A stretch of 64,000 nt of DNA from Ancylobacter vacuolatus (GTDB taxonomy: Bacteria > Pseudomonadota > Alphaproteobacteria > Rhizobiales > Xanthobacteraceae), in NCBI RefSeq assembly GCF_030813595.1, contig NZ_JAUSUH010000005.1, positions 124,001 through 188,000 on the forward strand, written 5' to 3'. How positions within the stretch are numbered: the stretch's first letter is position 1; the number at the start of each line of letters is the position of its first letter. Positions 25,687-38,765 of the stretch are shown here, in pieces. The position numbers and the translations under genes are program-made. The notes under the pieces were generated by a model. The model did no database searches. It saw nothing but the letters and a program-made list of their open reading frames with translations, and had not been told where the DNA came from.

Positions 25687-26417
25687 GCGAGACGTCGCAG
25701 GGGCGGCTGATCGGCGTCGGCGTCGGGCCGGGCGACCCGGAATTGATCACACTCAAGGCGGTGCGGGCGCTTTCGCAGGCGGATGTGGTCGCCTATTTCG
25801 CCAAGCTCGGCAATGGCAGCCATGCCCGCGCCATCGCCCATCCGCATTTCCGCGTGGGGGCGGAAGAACTCCCGCTCGGCTACCCCGTGACCACGGAAAT
25901 GCCGAAGGACGAGGCGCCCTATCGCACGGCGATTACCGGCTTCTATGAGGAGGCCGCGCAGGCGGTGGCGGCGCATCTGGAGGCGGGGCGCACGGTGGCG
26001 GTGCTCTCCGAGGGCGACCCGCTGTTCTACGGCTCCTACATGCACCTGCATGTGCGGCTGGCCCATCGCTATCCCACGGAAGTCATTGCCGGCGTCACCG
26101 GCATGTCCGGCTGCTGGTCGCAGGCGGGAACGCCGATCGCGCAGGGCGATGATGTGCTGAGCGTTCTGCCGGGCACCCTCAATGAGGCGGAACTCGCGCG
26201 CCGGCTGCAGGGCACGGATGCGGCCGTCATCATGAAGGTGGGGCGCAATTTGCCGAAGATCCGCCGCGCGCTGGCGGTTGCCGGACGGCTGGAGCGGGCG
26301 CTCTATGTTGAGCGCGGCACGATGACGGGCAGCCTGTGCGAAAGGCTGGAGACCCGCGGGGATGGCCCCGCGCCCTATTTCGCCATCGTGCTGGTGCCGG
26401 GCTGGGAGACGCGCTGA
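25683..26417 (+). CDS. cobI: Precorrin-2 C20-methyltransferase CobI
   Basis: 244 residues, tetrapyrrole methylase fold: LIGVGVGPGDPELITLKAVRAL at the N terminus, VAVLSEGDPLFYGSYMHL, VIAGVTGMSGCWSQAGTPIAQGDD-type SAM loop, and VIMKVGRNLPKIRRAL. The start ATG 25683 overlaps the cobH stop by 4 bp; longer in-frame starts would run through cobH. Confidence 0.96.
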   Translation: MSETSQGRLIGVGVGPGDPELITLKAVRALSQADVVAYFAKLGNGSHARAIAHPHFRVGAEELPLGYPVTTEMPKDEAPYRTAITGFYEEAAQAVAAHLEAGRTVAVLSEGDPLFYGSYMHLHVRLAHRYPTEVIAGVTGMSGCWSQAGTPIAQGDDVLSVLPGTLNEAELARRLQGTDAAVIMKVGRNLPKIRRALAVAGRLERALYVERGTMTGSLCERLETRGDGPAPYFAIVLVPGWETR

Positions 26418-27178
26418 TGGGCAAGGGCAAACTGTTCATCGTCGGCCTCGGGCCGGGCGAGGCGCGCTATCTCACCCCGGAGGCGAGCGAGGCGCTGGCA
26501 CAAGCCGAGGCGCTTTATGGCTACCAGCCCTATCTGGAGCGGGTGCCGGTGCGTGTGGGACAGGCGCGCAACCCTTCCGACAATCGCGAGGAACTGACCC
26601 GCGCCGGCGCAGCGCTGGCCCATGCCGCCGCCGGCGCGACGGTGGCGATGGTCTCGGGCGGCGATCCCGGCGTGTTCGCCATGGCGGCGGCGGTGATCGA
26701 GGCGATCGAGGCGGGGCCTGCGGAATGGCGGGCGCTCGATCTCGTCATCGTGCCGGGAATCACCGCCATGCTGGCGGTGGCAGCCAAATGCGGCGCGCCG
26801 CTGGGGCATGATTTCTGCGCCATCTCGCTCTCGGACAATCTCAAGCCCTGGGAGGTGATCGAGAAGCGGCTGCGGCTCGCCGCGCAGGCGGGCTTCGCCA
26901 TGGCCTTCTACAACCCGGTGTCGAAAGCCCGCCCGCACCAGCTCGACACCGCCTTCGACATTCTGCGCGCCGAACTGCCGGCCAGCGTGCCTGTCATCTT
27001 CGGCCGCGCGGTGGGGCGGCCGGACGAGCGGATGCGGGTGGTGCCGCTGGCGAATGCGCGCGGGCACATGGCCGACATGGCGACCTGCATCATCGTCGGC
27101 TCGCCGGAGACGCGGCTGGTCGAGCGTCCCGGCCTGCCGGCGCTGGTCTACACGCCGCGCCGCGCCGGGGACGACTGA
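26417..27178 (+). CDS. cobJ: Precorrin-3B C17-methyltransferase CobJ
   Basis: 253 residues. LFIVGLGPGEARYLTPEASEAL, YGYQPYLERV, VAMVSGGDPGVFAMAAAV, IVPGITAMLAVAAKCGAPLGHDF and FAMAFYNPVSKARPHQL identify CobJ, which methylates C17 and drives ring contraction. ATG shares one base with the cobI stop. Last gene before a change of strand. Confidence 0.96.
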   Translation: MGKGKLFIVGLGPGEARYLTPEASEALAQAEALYGYQPYLERVPVRVGQARNPSDNREELTRAGAALAHAAAGATVAMVSGGDPGVFAMAAAVIEAIEAGPAEWRALDLVIVPGITAMLAVAAKCGAPLGHDFCAISLSDNLKPWEVIEKRLRLAAQAGFAMAFYNPVSKARPHQLDTAFDILRAELPASVPVIFGRAVGRPDERMRVVPLANARGHMADMATCIIVGSPETRLVERPGLPALVYTPRRAGDD

Positions 27179-27196
27179 TGCGGGCGGCGGAAGGCA

Positions 27197-27294
27197 CTCC
27201 CTCTCCCCGGCGGGGAGAGGGCTGGGGTGAGGGCGATGGCCGGCCCTTGCCCGCAGGCGCCCCTCACCTAACCCTCTCCCCGACGGGGAGAGGG
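27197..27294. repeat. Family C repeat between cobJ and cobK
   Basis: ccctctccccggcggggaga... and ...aaccctctccccgacgggga... fill the gap between the convergent cobJ and cobK stop codons; the cobK TAG abuts the repeat. Confidence 0.87.
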
Positions 27295-28077
27295 CTAAAG
27301 AGCGCGGCCGAATTTCTTCAGCCAGGCCAGCACCTCGCCGACACTCGCCACCGTCTCGACCGGCGGGCGGGGCGGGCGGGCGACCATCACCACCTCGATC
27401 CCCAGCGCGCGGGCGGCCGCGATCTTGCCATAGGTCGCTTCCCCGCCGCTGTTCTTCGACAGGATCGCGTCGATGCGGTGGGCGGTGAGCAAAGCGTGCT
27501 CGTCTTCCTCCGCGAAGGGGCCACGCGCCTCGATATAGCGGGCCTGCGGAACGGCGAGCGGCGGCTCCACCGGATCGATGCTGCGCACGAGATAATGGTG
27601 CTGCGGGGCGGCCTCCAGCGCGCGCACCTCGTTGCGGCCGAGCGCCACCAGTACCCGGCGCGGGGCGGGGCCGAGCTTTTCCACCGCTTCTGGAATGTCG
27701 GCAACCTCGCTCCAGATATCGCCCGGCTGGCGCGGCCATTCCGGCCGCAGCAGGGCGAGCAGCGGCACGCCGGCGCGGCGGGCGGCCTGCGCGGCATTGT
27801 GCGACATGGTGGCGGCGAAGGGGTGGGTGGCGTCGATCAGCGCGTCGATGCGCTCGGCCTTGAGATGGGCTTCGAGACCTTCCACGCCGCCGAAGCCGCC
27901 CGAGCGGGTGGGGGCGTCCGAGGGGAGCGGGTTGCGCGTGCGCCCGGCAAGGGACAGGCTGAGCGCGAATCCCCCGCGCGCCTGCAACGCCGTGGCGAGT
28001 TCGCGGGCCTCAGCGGTGCCGCCAAGGATGAGCAGGCGCGGGGCGCCGGCCTCCCGGCTCTTATCGGACGCATTCAT
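27295..28077 (-). CDS. cobK: Precorrin-6A reductase CobK
   Basis: 260 residues. LLILGGTAEARELATALQARG (dinucleotide-binding start), ERIDALIDATHPFAATMSHNAAQAARRAGVP-type segment, LVALGRNEVRAL, HYLVRSIDP, and AILSKNSGGEATYGKIAAARALGI. NADPH-dependent reduction of precorrin-6A. Opposite in strand to the rest of the operon. Its ATG (28077-28075) overlaps the cobL ATG by two bases, so its promoter must lie inside cobL or the start is different. Confidence 0.94.
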   Translation of the reverse strand: MNASDKSREAGAPRLLILGGTAEARELATALQARGGFALSLSLAGRTRNPLPSDAPTRSGGFGGVEGLEAHLKAERIDALIDATHPFAATMSHNAAQAARRAGVPLLALLRPEWPRQPGDIWSEVADIPEAVEKLGPAPRRVLVALGRNEVRALEAAPQHHYLVRSIDPVEPPLAVPQARYIEARGPFAEEDEHALLTAHRIDAILSKNSGGEATYGKIAAARALGIEVVMVARPPRPPVETVASVGEVLAWLKKFGRAL

Positions 28078-29356
28078 GCCCGGCAGTGAAACCATCGTCT
28101 CGACCGCGTCAACTGCCGAGCCCGCCCTCGTCGATGGCGGCCGCTGGCTCACCCTTGTCGGCATCGGCGAGGACGGGCTCGATGGCCTTTCCCCCGCCGC
28201 GCGGTCGGCGGTGGAGGCGGCTTCGGTCGTGTTCGGCGGCGCGCGGCATCTGGCGCTGGCCGGCGATGCGGTAAAGGGCGAGGCGCGGGCCTGGCCGACC
28301 CCGTTTGCGCGCGGCATCGAGCAGGTGCTGGCGTTGCGTGGGCGGAATGTGTGCGTGCTCGCCTCGGGCGACCCGTTCCTGCATGGCGTCGGCGCCACGC
28401 TGGCGCGGCAGGTGCCGGCGGGCGAGATGCGCGCCTTCCCCGCCCCGTCCGCCTTCAGCCTCGCCTGCGCCCGGCTCGGCTGGCCGCTGGCGGAGACGGG
28501 GTGCCTCACCGTGCATGGTCGTTCGCTCGATCTGGTGCGGGCGCATCTGCATCCCGGCCGGCGGCTGCTGGTGCTGACCTCCGACGGCGCCGGGCCGGGC
28601 GAGATCGCGCGCCTGCTGGCGGAAAGCGGCTTTGGTGGCTCGACACTCTCGGTGCTGGAGGCGCTGGGCGGCCCGCGCGCGCGGGTGCGCCGCGCCCCGG
28701 CCGAGGGCTTCCCGCTCGCCGATATCGACCCGCTGAACCTTGTCGCCATCGAGGTGGCGGCGGGGGAGGGCGCGCGCATCCTTGCCCGCGCGCCGGGCCT
28801 GCCGGACGAGCTGTTCGAGCATGATGGCCAGCTGACCAAGCGCGAGATCCGCGCGGTGACGCTTTCCGCCCTCGCGCCCCGCCGGGGCGAATTGCTGTGG
28901 GACATCGGCGCCGGAGCCGGTTCGATCGGCATTGAATGGATGCTGGCCGACCCCTCGCTCACCGCCATCGGCATCGAGGAACGGCCGGAGCGGGCGGCGC
29001 GGGCGCGGCGCAATGCCGACGCGCTCGGCGTGCCGGGGCTGGAGATCGTCGAGGGAAGGGCGCCCGAAGCGCTTTCCGGCCTGCCGGCGCCGGACGCGAT
29101 CTTTGTCGGCGGCGGCGCGGGCGAGCCCGGCGTGCTGGAGGCGGCGCTCGAAGCGCTCAGGCCCGGCGGCCGTCTGGTGGTCAATGCGGTGACACTGGAA
29201 ACCGAAGCGCTGCTGATCGCCCGCCATGCGGCGCTGGGCGGGGCGCTTGTCCGCCTTTCCGTCGCCCGTGCGGTGCCGGTGGGCGGGCTCACCGGCTGGC
29301 GGCCGGCGATGCCGGTGACGCAATGGAGCTGGACCAAGCCGGGGGCCGTCTCATGA
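28076..29356 (+). CDS. cobL: Precorrin-6Y C5,15-methyltransferase (decarboxylating) CobL
   Basis: 426 residues with two domains: N-terminal CbiE-like tetrapyrrole methylase ([59 protein letters not shown]) and C-terminal CbiT-like class I methyltransferase ([44 protein letters not shown]). Fused form usual for the aerobic pathway. ATG 28076; no other ATG lies between it and the conserved WLTLVGIG. Confidence 0.95.
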   Translation: MPGSETIVSTASTAEPALVDGGRWLTLVGIGEDGLDGLSPAARSAVEAASVVFGGARHLALAGDAVKGEARAWPTPFARGIEQVLALRGRNVCVLASGDPFLHGVGATLARQVPAGEMRAFPAPSAFSLACARLGWPLAETGCLTVHGRSLDLVRAHLHPGRRLLVLTSDGAGPGEIARLLAESGFGGSTLSVLEALGGPRARVRRAPAEGFPLADIDPLNLVAIEVAAGEGARILARAPGLPDELFEHDGQLTKREIRAVTLSALAPRRGELLWDIGAGAGSIGIEWMLADPSLTAIGIEERPERAARARRNADALGVPGLEIVEGRAPEALSGLPAPDAIFVGGGAGEPGVLEAALEALRPGGRLVVNAVTLETEALLIARHAALGGALVRLSVARAVPVGGLTGWRPAMPVTQWSWTKPGAVS

Positions 29357-29751
29357 TCGTCGCCGGCATCGGCAGCCGACGCGGCGTTACCGCCGAGGAG
29401 GTCTGCGCCGCGCTGCGCGGGGCGATGGAGCGCCATGGCGTGAAGCTGTGCGACATTTCGCTGATGGCGACCCCGGCGGCGAAGGGCAGCGAGGCCGGCA
29501 TCATCAAGGCGGCGCTCGATCTCGGCCTGCTGCTCGTCATGGTGCCGCAGCGCCAGCTGGAGGCGGCGGGCACGCGGGCGATGACCCATTCCGAACGCGT
29601 GGTGGCGCTGATGGGCGTGCCCTCGGTCGCCGAGGCCTCGGCGCTGGCGGTGGCGGGGCGACGCTCGGCGCTGATCGGCCCGCGCTACGTGTTAGGACCG
29701 GTGACCTGCGCCTTCGCGCGGGAAGCGGAGAAGGAGGCGCAGACATCGTGA
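29353..29751 (+). CDS. cobE: CobE / CbiG C-terminal domain protein
   Basis: 132 residues: [21 protein letters not shown], then [35 protein letters not shown] and GPVTCAFA. This is the CbiG C-terminal fold found alone as CobE in aerobic pathways; it is thought to assist around the CobM step. Overlaps cobL by 4 bp (ATGA) and is overlapped by cobM. Confidence 0.92.
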   Translation: MIVAGIGSRRGVTAEEVCAALRGAMERHGVKLCDISLMATPAAKGSEAGIIKAALDLGLLLVMVPQRQLEAAGTRAMTHSERVVALMGVPSVAEASALAVAGRRSALIGPRYVLGPVTCAFAREAEKEAQTS

Positions 29752-30506
29752 CCGTGCATTTCATCGGCGCCGGGCCGGGCGCGGCGGATCTGATGACGCT
29801 GCGCGGGCGCGACCTCATCGCCCGCTGCCGGGTCTGCCTCTATGCCGGCTCGATCGTGCCGCCTGACGTGCTCGGCTGGTGCCCGGCGGGGGCGCGCCTC
29901 ATTGACACCGCGCCGCTGTCGCTGGACGAGATCGAGGCGGAGTTCGTCGCGGCGCAGGCGGCGGGGCAGGATGTGGCGCGGCTGCACTCCGGCGACCTGT
30001 CGATCTATTCGGCGGTGGCCGAGCAGATCCGGCGGCTGGAGAAACACGGGATTGCCTATACGCTCACCCCCGGCGTGCCGGCCTTCGCCGCCGCCAGCGC
30101 GGTGCTGGGGCGCGAACTCACCGTGCCGGGACTGGCGCAGAGCCTCATTATCACCCGCGTCTCCGGCCGCGCCTCGGCGATGCCGGCGGGCGAGACGCTT
30201 TCCACCTTCGGCGCCACCGGGGCGACGCTGGCCATCCACCTCGCCATCCATGCGCTGGAACAGGTGGTGACGGAACTGGCGCCGCTGTACGGCGCGGACT
30301 GCCCGGTGGCTGTCGTGGTGGAGGCGAGCCGGCCGACCGAGCGGGTCATTCGCGGCACGCTGGATGACATCGTCGCGAAGGTTGCCGCCGAGCCGGTGGA
30401 GCGCACGGCGCTCATTCTGGTGGGCAAGGCGCTGGCGCCAGCGGATTTTCGCGAGAGCGCGCTCTATGACGCCGGATATCAGCGGCGGTTCAGGGGGCGG
30501 GAATGA
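29748..30506 (+). CDS. cobM: Precorrin-4 C11-methyltransferase CobM
   Basis: 252 residues, GTG start overlapping the cobE stop (GTGA). [77 protein letters not shown] and [17 protein letters not shown] are CobM signatures. It methylates precorrin-4 at C11. Confidence 0.96.
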   Translation: MTVHFIGAGPGAADLMTLRGRDLIARCRVCLYAGSIVPPDVLGWCPAGARLIDTAPLSLDEIEAEFVAAQAAGQDVARLHSGDLSIYSAVAEQIRRLEKHGIAYTLTPGVPAFAAASAVLGRELTVPGLAQSLIITRVSGRASAMPAGETLSTFGATGATLAIHLAIHALEQVVTELAPLYGADCPVAVVVEASRPTERVIRGTLDDIVAKVAAEPVERTALILVGKALAPADFRESALYDAGYQRRFRGRE

Positions 30507-30522
30507 GGGCACGCCGGATGAA

Positions 30523-30623
30523 CATCCTTCGAGGCTCGGGCACAGCCCGAGCACCTCAGGATGACGTAGCTCTTTCAGATCGCCGTCATCCTGAGGTGCG
30601 AGCGCAGCGAGCCTCGAAGGATG
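30523..30623. repeat. Family A palindromic repeat pair between cobM and cobB
   Basis: catccttcgaggctcgggca...cacctcaggatgacg (30523-30566) and the inverted cgtcatcctgaggtgcgagc...cctcgaaggatgc (30584-30623). They fill most of the 136 bp between the two genes. Confidence 0.87.
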
Positions 30624-30642
30624 CCAATACCGAGCGTCGCCC

Positions 30643-31977
30643 ATGACCGCCCGCGCCTTCATCATCGCCGCGCCGCGCTCGGGCTCGGGCAAGACCACGG
30701 TGACGCTCGGCGTCGCGGCGGCGCTGCGGGCGCGCGGGGTGCGGGTGCGGGCGGCCAAGTCCGGCCCGGACTATATCGACCCCGCCTTCCACGCCGCCGC
30801 CACCGGCCTGCCGGGACTGAACCTCGACAGCTTCGCCATGCCGCCCGCTCTCATCGACGCGCTGGCGGCGGAGGCGGGGGCGGGGGCGGAACTTGTGCTC
30901 ATCGAGGCGTCGATGGGCCTGTTCGACGGCATTGAGGGCGAGGCCGGGCGCAGCGGCGCCGCGGCCGATCTCGCCGCCCGGCTCGGCCTGCCTGTGGTGC
31001 TGGTGCTCGACATTTCAGGCCAGTCGCAATCGGCCGCCGCCGTGGTGCGGGGATTCGCCACGCATGACCCGCGCGTGCGGATCGCCGGCGTCATCCTCAA
31101 CCAGGTGGCCAGCGAGCGGCACCGCCTGCAGGCGAGTGCCGCCATTGCTAGCCTGGGCATCCAGATATTGGGCAGCCTGCCGCGCGATGGGGCGGTGCGC
31201 CTGCCAGAGCGGCATCTCGGCCTGGTGCAGGCGGGCGAACACCCCGCGCTGGCCGCGCAGCTCGCGGCGCTGGCGGAACGGGCGGAAGCGCATATCGACC
31301 TCGACGCGCTCCGTGTGCTGGGGGCGCCGCTGCCCGCTTCCGGCCCGGCGCCGGTGGCGCTGGCGCCGCCCGGCCAGAGGATCGCGCTGGCGCAGGATGT
31401 GGCGTTTTCCTTCGCCTATGAGCATCTCGTGGCCGGCTGGCGGCGGGCCGGGGCGGAGATCCTGCCCTTCTCGCCGCTGGCCGATGAGGCGCCGGACGCG
31501 ACGGCCGATGCCTGCTGGCTGCCCGGCGGCTATCCCGAACTGCATGGGGAAAGGCTGGCGCAAGCCTCCCGCTTTCTCGATGGGGTGCGCCATTTCGCCC
31601 AGACGCGGCCGGTGCATGGCGAATGCGGGGGCTTCATGGTGCTGGGCCAGTCGATCGCTGATTCCGAGGGACGCGAGCACGCCATGCTCGGCCTGCTCGG
31701 CCATGCCACCAGCTTTGCCAAGCGCCGGCTCAATCTCGGCTACCGAAGGGCGGTGACGCTTCATGCCTCGCCGCTCGGGCCGGTGGGGACAAGGCTGCGC
31801 GGCCACGAGTTCCATTATGCCAGCGTCACACAAGCGGGCGACGATGCGCCGCTGGTCGCGCTGAGCGATGGTCAAGGTAAAGGGATGGGCGATGCGGGAC
31901 GCCGCCGGGGGCGGGTCTCGGGAACCTTCTTCCATGTCATCGCCACGGACGGCCAGCCAAGCGGAGCAGAGCCATGA
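30643..31977 (+). CDS. cobB: Cobyrinic acid a,c-diamide synthase CobB
   Basis: 444 residues. N-terminal FIIAAPRSGSGKTTVTLGVAAAL P-loop, KSGPDYIDPAFHAAATG, NLDSFAMPP, SMGLFDGIEG; C-terminal class I-like amidotransferase domain with CWLPGGYPELHGERLAQ, HGECGGFMVLGQS (nucleophile Cys) and GHEFHYAS. It amidates the a and c side chains of hydrogenobyrinic acid, giving the CobN substrate. Overlaps the next gene by 4 bp. Confidence 0.96.
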   Translation: MTARAFIIAAPRSGSGKTTVTLGVAAALRARGVRVRAAKSGPDYIDPAFHAAATGLPGLNLDSFAMPPALIDALAAEAGAGAELVLIEASMGLFDGIEGEAGRSGAAADLAARLGLPVVLVLDISGQSQSAAAVVRGFATHDPRVRIAGVILNQVASERHRLQASAAIASLGIQILGSLPRDGAVRLPERHLGLVQAGEHPALAAQLAALAERAEAHIDLDALRVLGAPLPASGPAPVALAPPGQRIALAQDVAFSFAYEHLVAGWRRAGAEILPFSPLADEAPDATADACWLPGGYPELHGERLAQASRFLDGVRHFAQTRPVHGECGGFMVLGQSIADSEGREHAMLGLLGHATSFAKRRLNLGYRRAVTLHASPLGPVGTRLRGHEFHYASVTQAGDDAPLVALSDGQGKGMGDAGRRRGRVSGTFFHVIATDGQPSGAEP

Positions 31978-32351
31978 ATGCCTTTCGCCGACTTCTGGTG
32001 TTTCTCGCCGGCCTGATGGGCGCGGCCGGCGTGGCGGCGGCGGCGGCGGGCGCACACCTGACCGCGGAGCCAAATTTGACCACGGCCGCCACCTTCCTCA
32101 TGCTGGGGGCGAGCGCCGTGGTGGGAGGCTGCGCGTTGGCGGTGGTGCGCGGGCCGGGCTGGTCCTTCGCCAGCGTCGGGGCCGGCATCATCGCGCTGGG
32201 CACGGTGCTGTTCAGCGGTGCGCTGGCGCTGCGGGCGCTCTGGGACATCGTGGTATTTCCTATGGCCGCGCCGATCGGCGGGACTATGCTCATCCTCGGA
32301 TGGCTGGTGCTCGCCCTGGCCGCCATTGAGCGGGAACCCCGCGCCGGTTGA
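31974..32351 (+). CDS. DUF423 family membrane protein
   Basis: 125 residues with four predicted TM helices: MNAFRRLLVFLAGLMGAAGVAAAAAGAH, then TTAATFLMLGASAVVGGCALAV, FASVGAGIIALGTVLFSGALALRAL, and APIGGTMLILGWLVLALAAI. The LFSGxLA...PIGGxxxILGW pattern matches DUF423. ATG overlaps the cobB stop, so it is probably co-transcribed, but no cobalamin role is known. Confidence 0.9.
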   Translation: MNAFRRLLVFLAGLMGAAGVAAAAAGAHLTAEPNLTTAATFLMLGASAVVGGCALAVVRGPGWSFASVGAGIIALGTVLFSGALALRALWDIVVFPMAAPIGGTMLILGWLVLALAAIEREPRAG

Positions 32352-32445
32352 GTTGGCCAAAAGGTTGCATCCGGCACAGGTGAGATCAGGCGGCGCTTCC
32401 GCCCCACAGGGGGAAGGAAAGCCGCAACGGGAGCATAAGCTGCAC

Positions 32446-34947
<2,502 letters not shown>

Positions 34948-34967
34948 GCGAGCTTCCCTAGACGAAC

Positions 34968-34991
34968 GCCGCCGGCCTCACCGCCGGCGGC
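34968..34991. terminator. Strong GC hairpin after glgP
   Basis: GCCGCCGGC-CTCACC-GCCGGCGGC, perfect 9 bp arms, 20 bp after the glgP stop. There is no T tract, so it may be an attenuator or mRNA 3'-stabilising hairpin rather than a full terminator; glgB starts about 200 bp further on. Confidence 0.5.
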
Positions 34992-35189
34992 GCCTGCCCC
35001 GTGCCGGGCGGCGGGCGGGCGCGGCCGATCGCGCGCGTGTCCGCCGCCGCTCCTGCCGCCGGTAGCACGGCGTTTACCTGATGCCGCGTTATGTGGCTGC
35101 GACGTGTGGACTTTGTGTTGGCGGTAGAGGAACCTTCACTGCGCACGGGGCTTGTCCCCGGTGTTTCGGCTCAGGAAGGGTTGGCAGTG

Positions 35190-37430
35190 ATGCATCCGTG
35201 GCAGGCGCCCGAACGGGAGGTCGACGCTCTCGTCGCAGGCCGCCATCACGACCCGTTTTCCCTGCTGGGGCCGCACGAATCGCCGCAAGGACTGGTTGTG
35301 CGCGCTTTCGTGCCGCATGCGCAGACGCTGGAGGCCATCGAGCCTGACGGCACGGCGATCGCCTCCCTGAAGCTTCGCAACGCCGCCGGCTTCTTCGAGG
35401 GGCTGGTGCCCGGCCGCCCGGCCTGGGCACGCTATCGCCTGCGTGCCCGCAATGCGGGTGGGGAATGGCTGCTCGACGACCCCTATTCCTTCCCGCCCGT
35501 GCTCGGCCCGCTCGACGACCATCTGCTGGTCGAGGGCACCCACCGCACGCTCTATGAGCGGCTCGGCGCCCATCCCGATTCGCATGAGGGGATCGACGGC
35601 GTGCGCTTCGCCGTCTGGGCGCCGAATGCGGCGCGGGTGTCGGTGGTGGGCGATTTCAACACATGGGACGGGCGCCGCCACCAGATGCGCAAGCGCGTCG
35701 ACAGCGGGCTGTGGGAGATTTTCGCGCCCGGCGTCGGCGAGGGCACGATCTACAAATACGAGATCGTTGCCGCCGATGGCCGGCTGCTGCCGCTGAAGGC
35801 GGACCCGTTCGGCTTCGCCGGCGAGTTCCGCCCGGCCACCGGCTCGATCGTGGCGCGCACCGATACATTCGCCTGGAGCGACGCCGACCATATCGCCGCC
35901 CGTGCCGAGGGCGAGGCGCGCCGCAAGCCGATGAGCACCTATGAGGTGCATCTGGGCTCCTGGCGGCGCGGCGAGGAAAACCGCTTCCTCACCTATGACG
36001 AACTGGCCGACCAGCTGATCCCCTATGTGCAGTGGATGGGCTTTACCCATATCGAATTGCTGCCGATTTCCGAGCACCCGCTGGACGCCTCCTGGGGCTA
36101 CCAGCCGATCGGGCTGTTTGCCCCCACCAGCCGCTTCGGCGATCCGGCCGGCTTTGCCCGCTTCGTCGACAGGGCGCATGCGGCGGGGCTGTCGGTGATT
36201 CTCGACTGGGTGCCGGCGCATTTCCCCACCGACATTCACGGCCTGTCGCATTTCGACGGCGGGCCGCTCTACGAGCATTCCGACCCGCAGCGCGGCTTCC
36301 ACCCGGACTGGAATACGGCGATCTACGACTTCGGCCGGCGGGAGGTGGCCAATATGCTGATCGCCAACGCGCTGTATTGGCTCGACCGTTTCCATGTCGA
36401 CGGGCTGCGCGTCGATGCGGTGGCCTCGATGCTTTATCTCGATTATTCGCGCAAGCATGGGGAATGGTCGCCCAACCCCGATGGCTCGAACGACAACAAG
36501 GACGCAGTGTCGTTTTTGCGCCGCGCCAACGAGATCATCTATGCCGAGCATCCCGGCACAGTTGTCATCGCCGAGGAATCGACCTCCTGGGCCGGCGTCT
36601 CGCAGCCGGTGTTCGCCGGCGGGCTGGGCTTCGGCTTCAAGTGGAACATGGGCTGGATGCACGACACGCTCGACTATCTGTCGACCGAGCCGATCTATCG
36701 CCCCTGGCACCACGACAAGGTGACGTTCGGCGTCACCTACGCCTTCTCGGAGAATTTCGTGCTGCCGCTCTCGCATGACGAGGTGGTGCATGGAAAAGGC
36801 ACCATCCTCACCCGCATGCCGGGCGACGACTGGCAGAAATTCGCCAATATGCGCGCCGGCTACGGGATGATGTGGGCCAATTCCGGCAAGAAGCTGCTGT
36901 TCATGGGCCAGGAATTCGCCCAGCGCCGGGAATGGAGCGAGGAGCGCTCGCTCGACTGGCACCTGGTCGGCATGGGCCCGCACCATCGCGGCATGCAGCT
37001 GCTCGTGCGCGACCTGAATCTGGTCTATCGCGAGACGCCCGCGCTGCATGCGCGCGACTGCGAGCCGGAGGGCTTCAGCTGGATCGTGGTGGACGATCGC
37101 CAGCAATCGGTCTTCGCCTGGGCCCGCTATGGCGACGCCGACGACGCGCCTGTGGTGATGGTGGCGAACCTCACCCCGGTGCCGCGCTCCGACTACCGCG
37201 TCGGCCTGCCGCGCGCCGGCCGCTGGCGCGAAATCCTGAACACCGATGCCGCGCTCTATGGCGGCTCGGGGATGGGCAATCTCGGCGAGGTGACGGCGGT
37301 CGACGAGCCGGCGCACGGATTGCCGGCCAGCGCCGCCCTTGTGCTGCCGCCGCTCGCCACGCTCTATTTTAAATGGGAACCGGAAAGCCGCGCCGACACG
37401 GCCGACCTACCTAAGCAGAACCTGAACTGA
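35190..37430 (+). CDS. glgB: 1,4-alpha-glucan branching enzyme GlgB
   Basis: 746 residues. N-terminal CBM48-like region ([22 protein letters not shown]), second beta domain [20 protein letters not shown], and GH13 barrel: [34 protein letters not shown], nucleophile region [19 protein letters not shown], acid/base VIAEESTSW, and [14 protein letters not shown]. Start taken at ATG 35190 ([21 protein letters not shown]) after an aaggg-type Shine-Dalgarno. Confidence 0.96.
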   Translation: MHPWQAPEREVDALVAGRHHDPFSLLGPHESPQGLVVRAFVPHAQTLEAIEPDGTAIASLKLRNAAGFFEGLVPGRPAWARYRLRARNAGGEWLLDDPYSFPPVLGPLDDHLLVEGTHRTLYERLGAHPDSHEGIDGVRFAVWAPNAARVSVVGDFNTWDGRRHQMRKRVDSGLWEIFAPGVGEGTIYKYEIVAADGRLLPLKADPFGFAGEFRPATGSIVARTDTFAWSDADHIAARAEGEARRKPMSTYEVHLGSWRRGEENRFLTYDELADQLIPYVQWMGFTHIELLPISEHPLDASWGYQPIGLFAPTSRFGDPAGFARFVDRAHAAGLSVILDWVPAHFPTDIHGLSHFDGGPLYEHSDPQRGFHPDWNTAIYDFGRREVANMLIANALYWLDRFHVDGLRVDAVASMLYLDYSRKHGEWSPNPDGSNDNKDAVSFLRRANEIIYAEHPGTVVIAEESTSWAGVSQPVFAGGLGFGFKWNMGWMHDTLDYLSTEPIYRPWHHDKVTFGVTYAFSENFVLPLSHDEVVHGKGTILTRMPGDDWQKFANMRAGYGMMWANSGKKLLFMGQEFAQRREWSEERSLDWHLVGMGPHHRGMQLLVRDLNLVYRETPALHARDCEPEGFSWIVVDDRQQSVFAWARYGDADDAPVVMVANLTPVPRSDYRVGLPRAGRWREILNTDAALYGGSGMGNLGEVTAVDEPAHGLPASAALVLPPLATLYFKWEPESRADTADLPKQNLN

Positions 37431-37445
37431 GGGAGATGACGCCAC

Positions 37446-38714
37446 ATGGCACGGCCGACGATGCAGAATGCCCCACTGGCCCGCTCCGCGATGGCCTATG
37501 TTCTTGCCGGTGGCCGTGGCAGCCGCCTGATGGAATTGACCGACCGGCGCGCCAAGCCGGCGGTGTATTTCGGCGGCAAGTCGCGGATCATCGACTTCAC
37601 GCTCTCCAATGCCATCAATTCCGGCATTCGCCGCATCGGCGTCGCCACCCAGTATCAGGCGCACAGCCTGATCCGGCACATGCAGCGCGGCTGGAACTTC
37701 CTGCGCCACGAGCGCAATGAGAGTTTCGACGTGCTGCCGGCCAGCCAGCGCGTCTCGGAGACCATGTGGTATCTGGGAACGGCGGACGCGGTCTATCAGA
37801 ACCTCGACATCATCGAGGCCTATGACACCCGCCACATCATCATCCTGGCCGGCGACCACGTCTACAAGCAGGACTACGAGATCATGCTCCAGCAGCATGT
37901 CGACACCGGCGCCGACGTGACAGTGGGCTGCCTGGAAGTGGCGCGGGAGGAGGCGAGCGCCTTCGGCGTCATGCATGTCGACGAGAAGGACCGCATCATC
38001 TCCTTCCTGGAAAAGCCGAAGGACCCGCCCGCCATGCCCGGCCGGCCGGACAAGGCGCTGGCCTCGATGGGCATCTATGTCTTCGAGACCAAGTTCCTGA
38101 TCGACCAGCTGCGCCGCGACGCCGCCGACCCGCTGTCGACGCATGATTTCGGCAAAGACATCATCCCCTATATCGTCAAGAACGGCCTGGCCTCGGCGCA
38201 TCATTTCTCGCGCTCCTGCGTGCGCTCCGACCAGGAAACGGCACCCTATTGGCGCGATGTCGGCACGGTGGACGCCTATTGGGAGGCCAATATCGACCTC
38301 ACCGGCGTCGTCCCCGAACTCGACCTCTACGACCGCGACTGGCCGATCTGGACCTATGCCGAGATCACCCCGCCGGCCAAGTTCGTGCATGACGATGAGG
38401 GCCGGCGCGGGCAGGCGATTTCCTCGCTGGTCTCGGGCGGCTGCATCATCTCCGGCTCGTCGCTGCGCCGGGCGCTGCTGTTCACCGGGGTGCGGATCAA
38501 TTCCTATGGCTCGATCGAGAACGGTGTCATCCTGCCCTATGTCGAGATCGGCCGTTCGGCGCGGCTGAAGAATGTGGTGATCGATTCGCATGTCCGCATT
38601 CCCGAGGGTCTGGTGGTCGGCGAGGACCCGGAGGTGGATGCCAAGCGCTTCCGGCGGACGGAAAAGGGCATCTGCCTCATCACCCAGACCATGATCGACA
38701 AGCTCGCGCTGTAA
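37446..38714 (+). CDS. glgC: Glucose-1-phosphate adenylyltransferase GlgC
   Basis: 422 residues. Nucleotidyltransferase motif [28 protein letters not shown] (fragment), [49 protein letters not shown] and a C-terminal left-handed beta-helix ([17 protein letters not shown]...[17 protein letters not shown]). It makes ADP-glucose, the committed step; allosterically regulated in the family. 15 bp after glgB. Confidence 0.97.
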   Translation: MARPTMQNAPLARSAMAYVLAGGRGSRLMELTDRRAKPAVYFGGKSRIIDFTLSNAINSGIRRIGVATQYQAHSLIRHMQRGWNFLRHERNESFDVLPASQRVSETMWYLGTADAVYQNLDIIEAYDTRHIIILAGDHVYKQDYEIMLQQHVDTGADVTVGCLEVAREEASAFGVMHVDEKDRIISFLEKPKDPPAMPGRPDKALASMGIYVFETKFLIDQLRRDAADPLSTHDFGKDIIPYIVKNGLASAHHFSRSCVRSDQETAPYWRDVGTVDAYWEANIDLTGVVPELDLYDRDWPIWTYAEITPPAKFVHDDEGRRGQAISSLVSGGCIISGSSLRRALLFTGVRINSYGSIENGVILPYVEIGRSARLKNVVIDSHVRIPEGLVVGEDPEVDAKRFRRTEKGICLITQTMIDKLAL

Positions 38715-38765
38715 GGCGCGGGCGATCGGCGTCACGTCACTCAACGTCAAGATTCGGGATCGGGC

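Noticed and set aside
17034-30623. CRISPR-like array formed by the recurring palindromes
   Set aside because: Copies are irregularly spaced over kilobases, are often inverted, and have no unique spacers of constant length.
34968-34991. Factor-independent terminator ending glgP transcription
   Set aside because: Strong stem but no T tract, so kept only as a tentative hairpin.
35136-37316. A 726-codon open frame opposite glgB
   Set aside because: Antisense shadow of a well-conserved gene.
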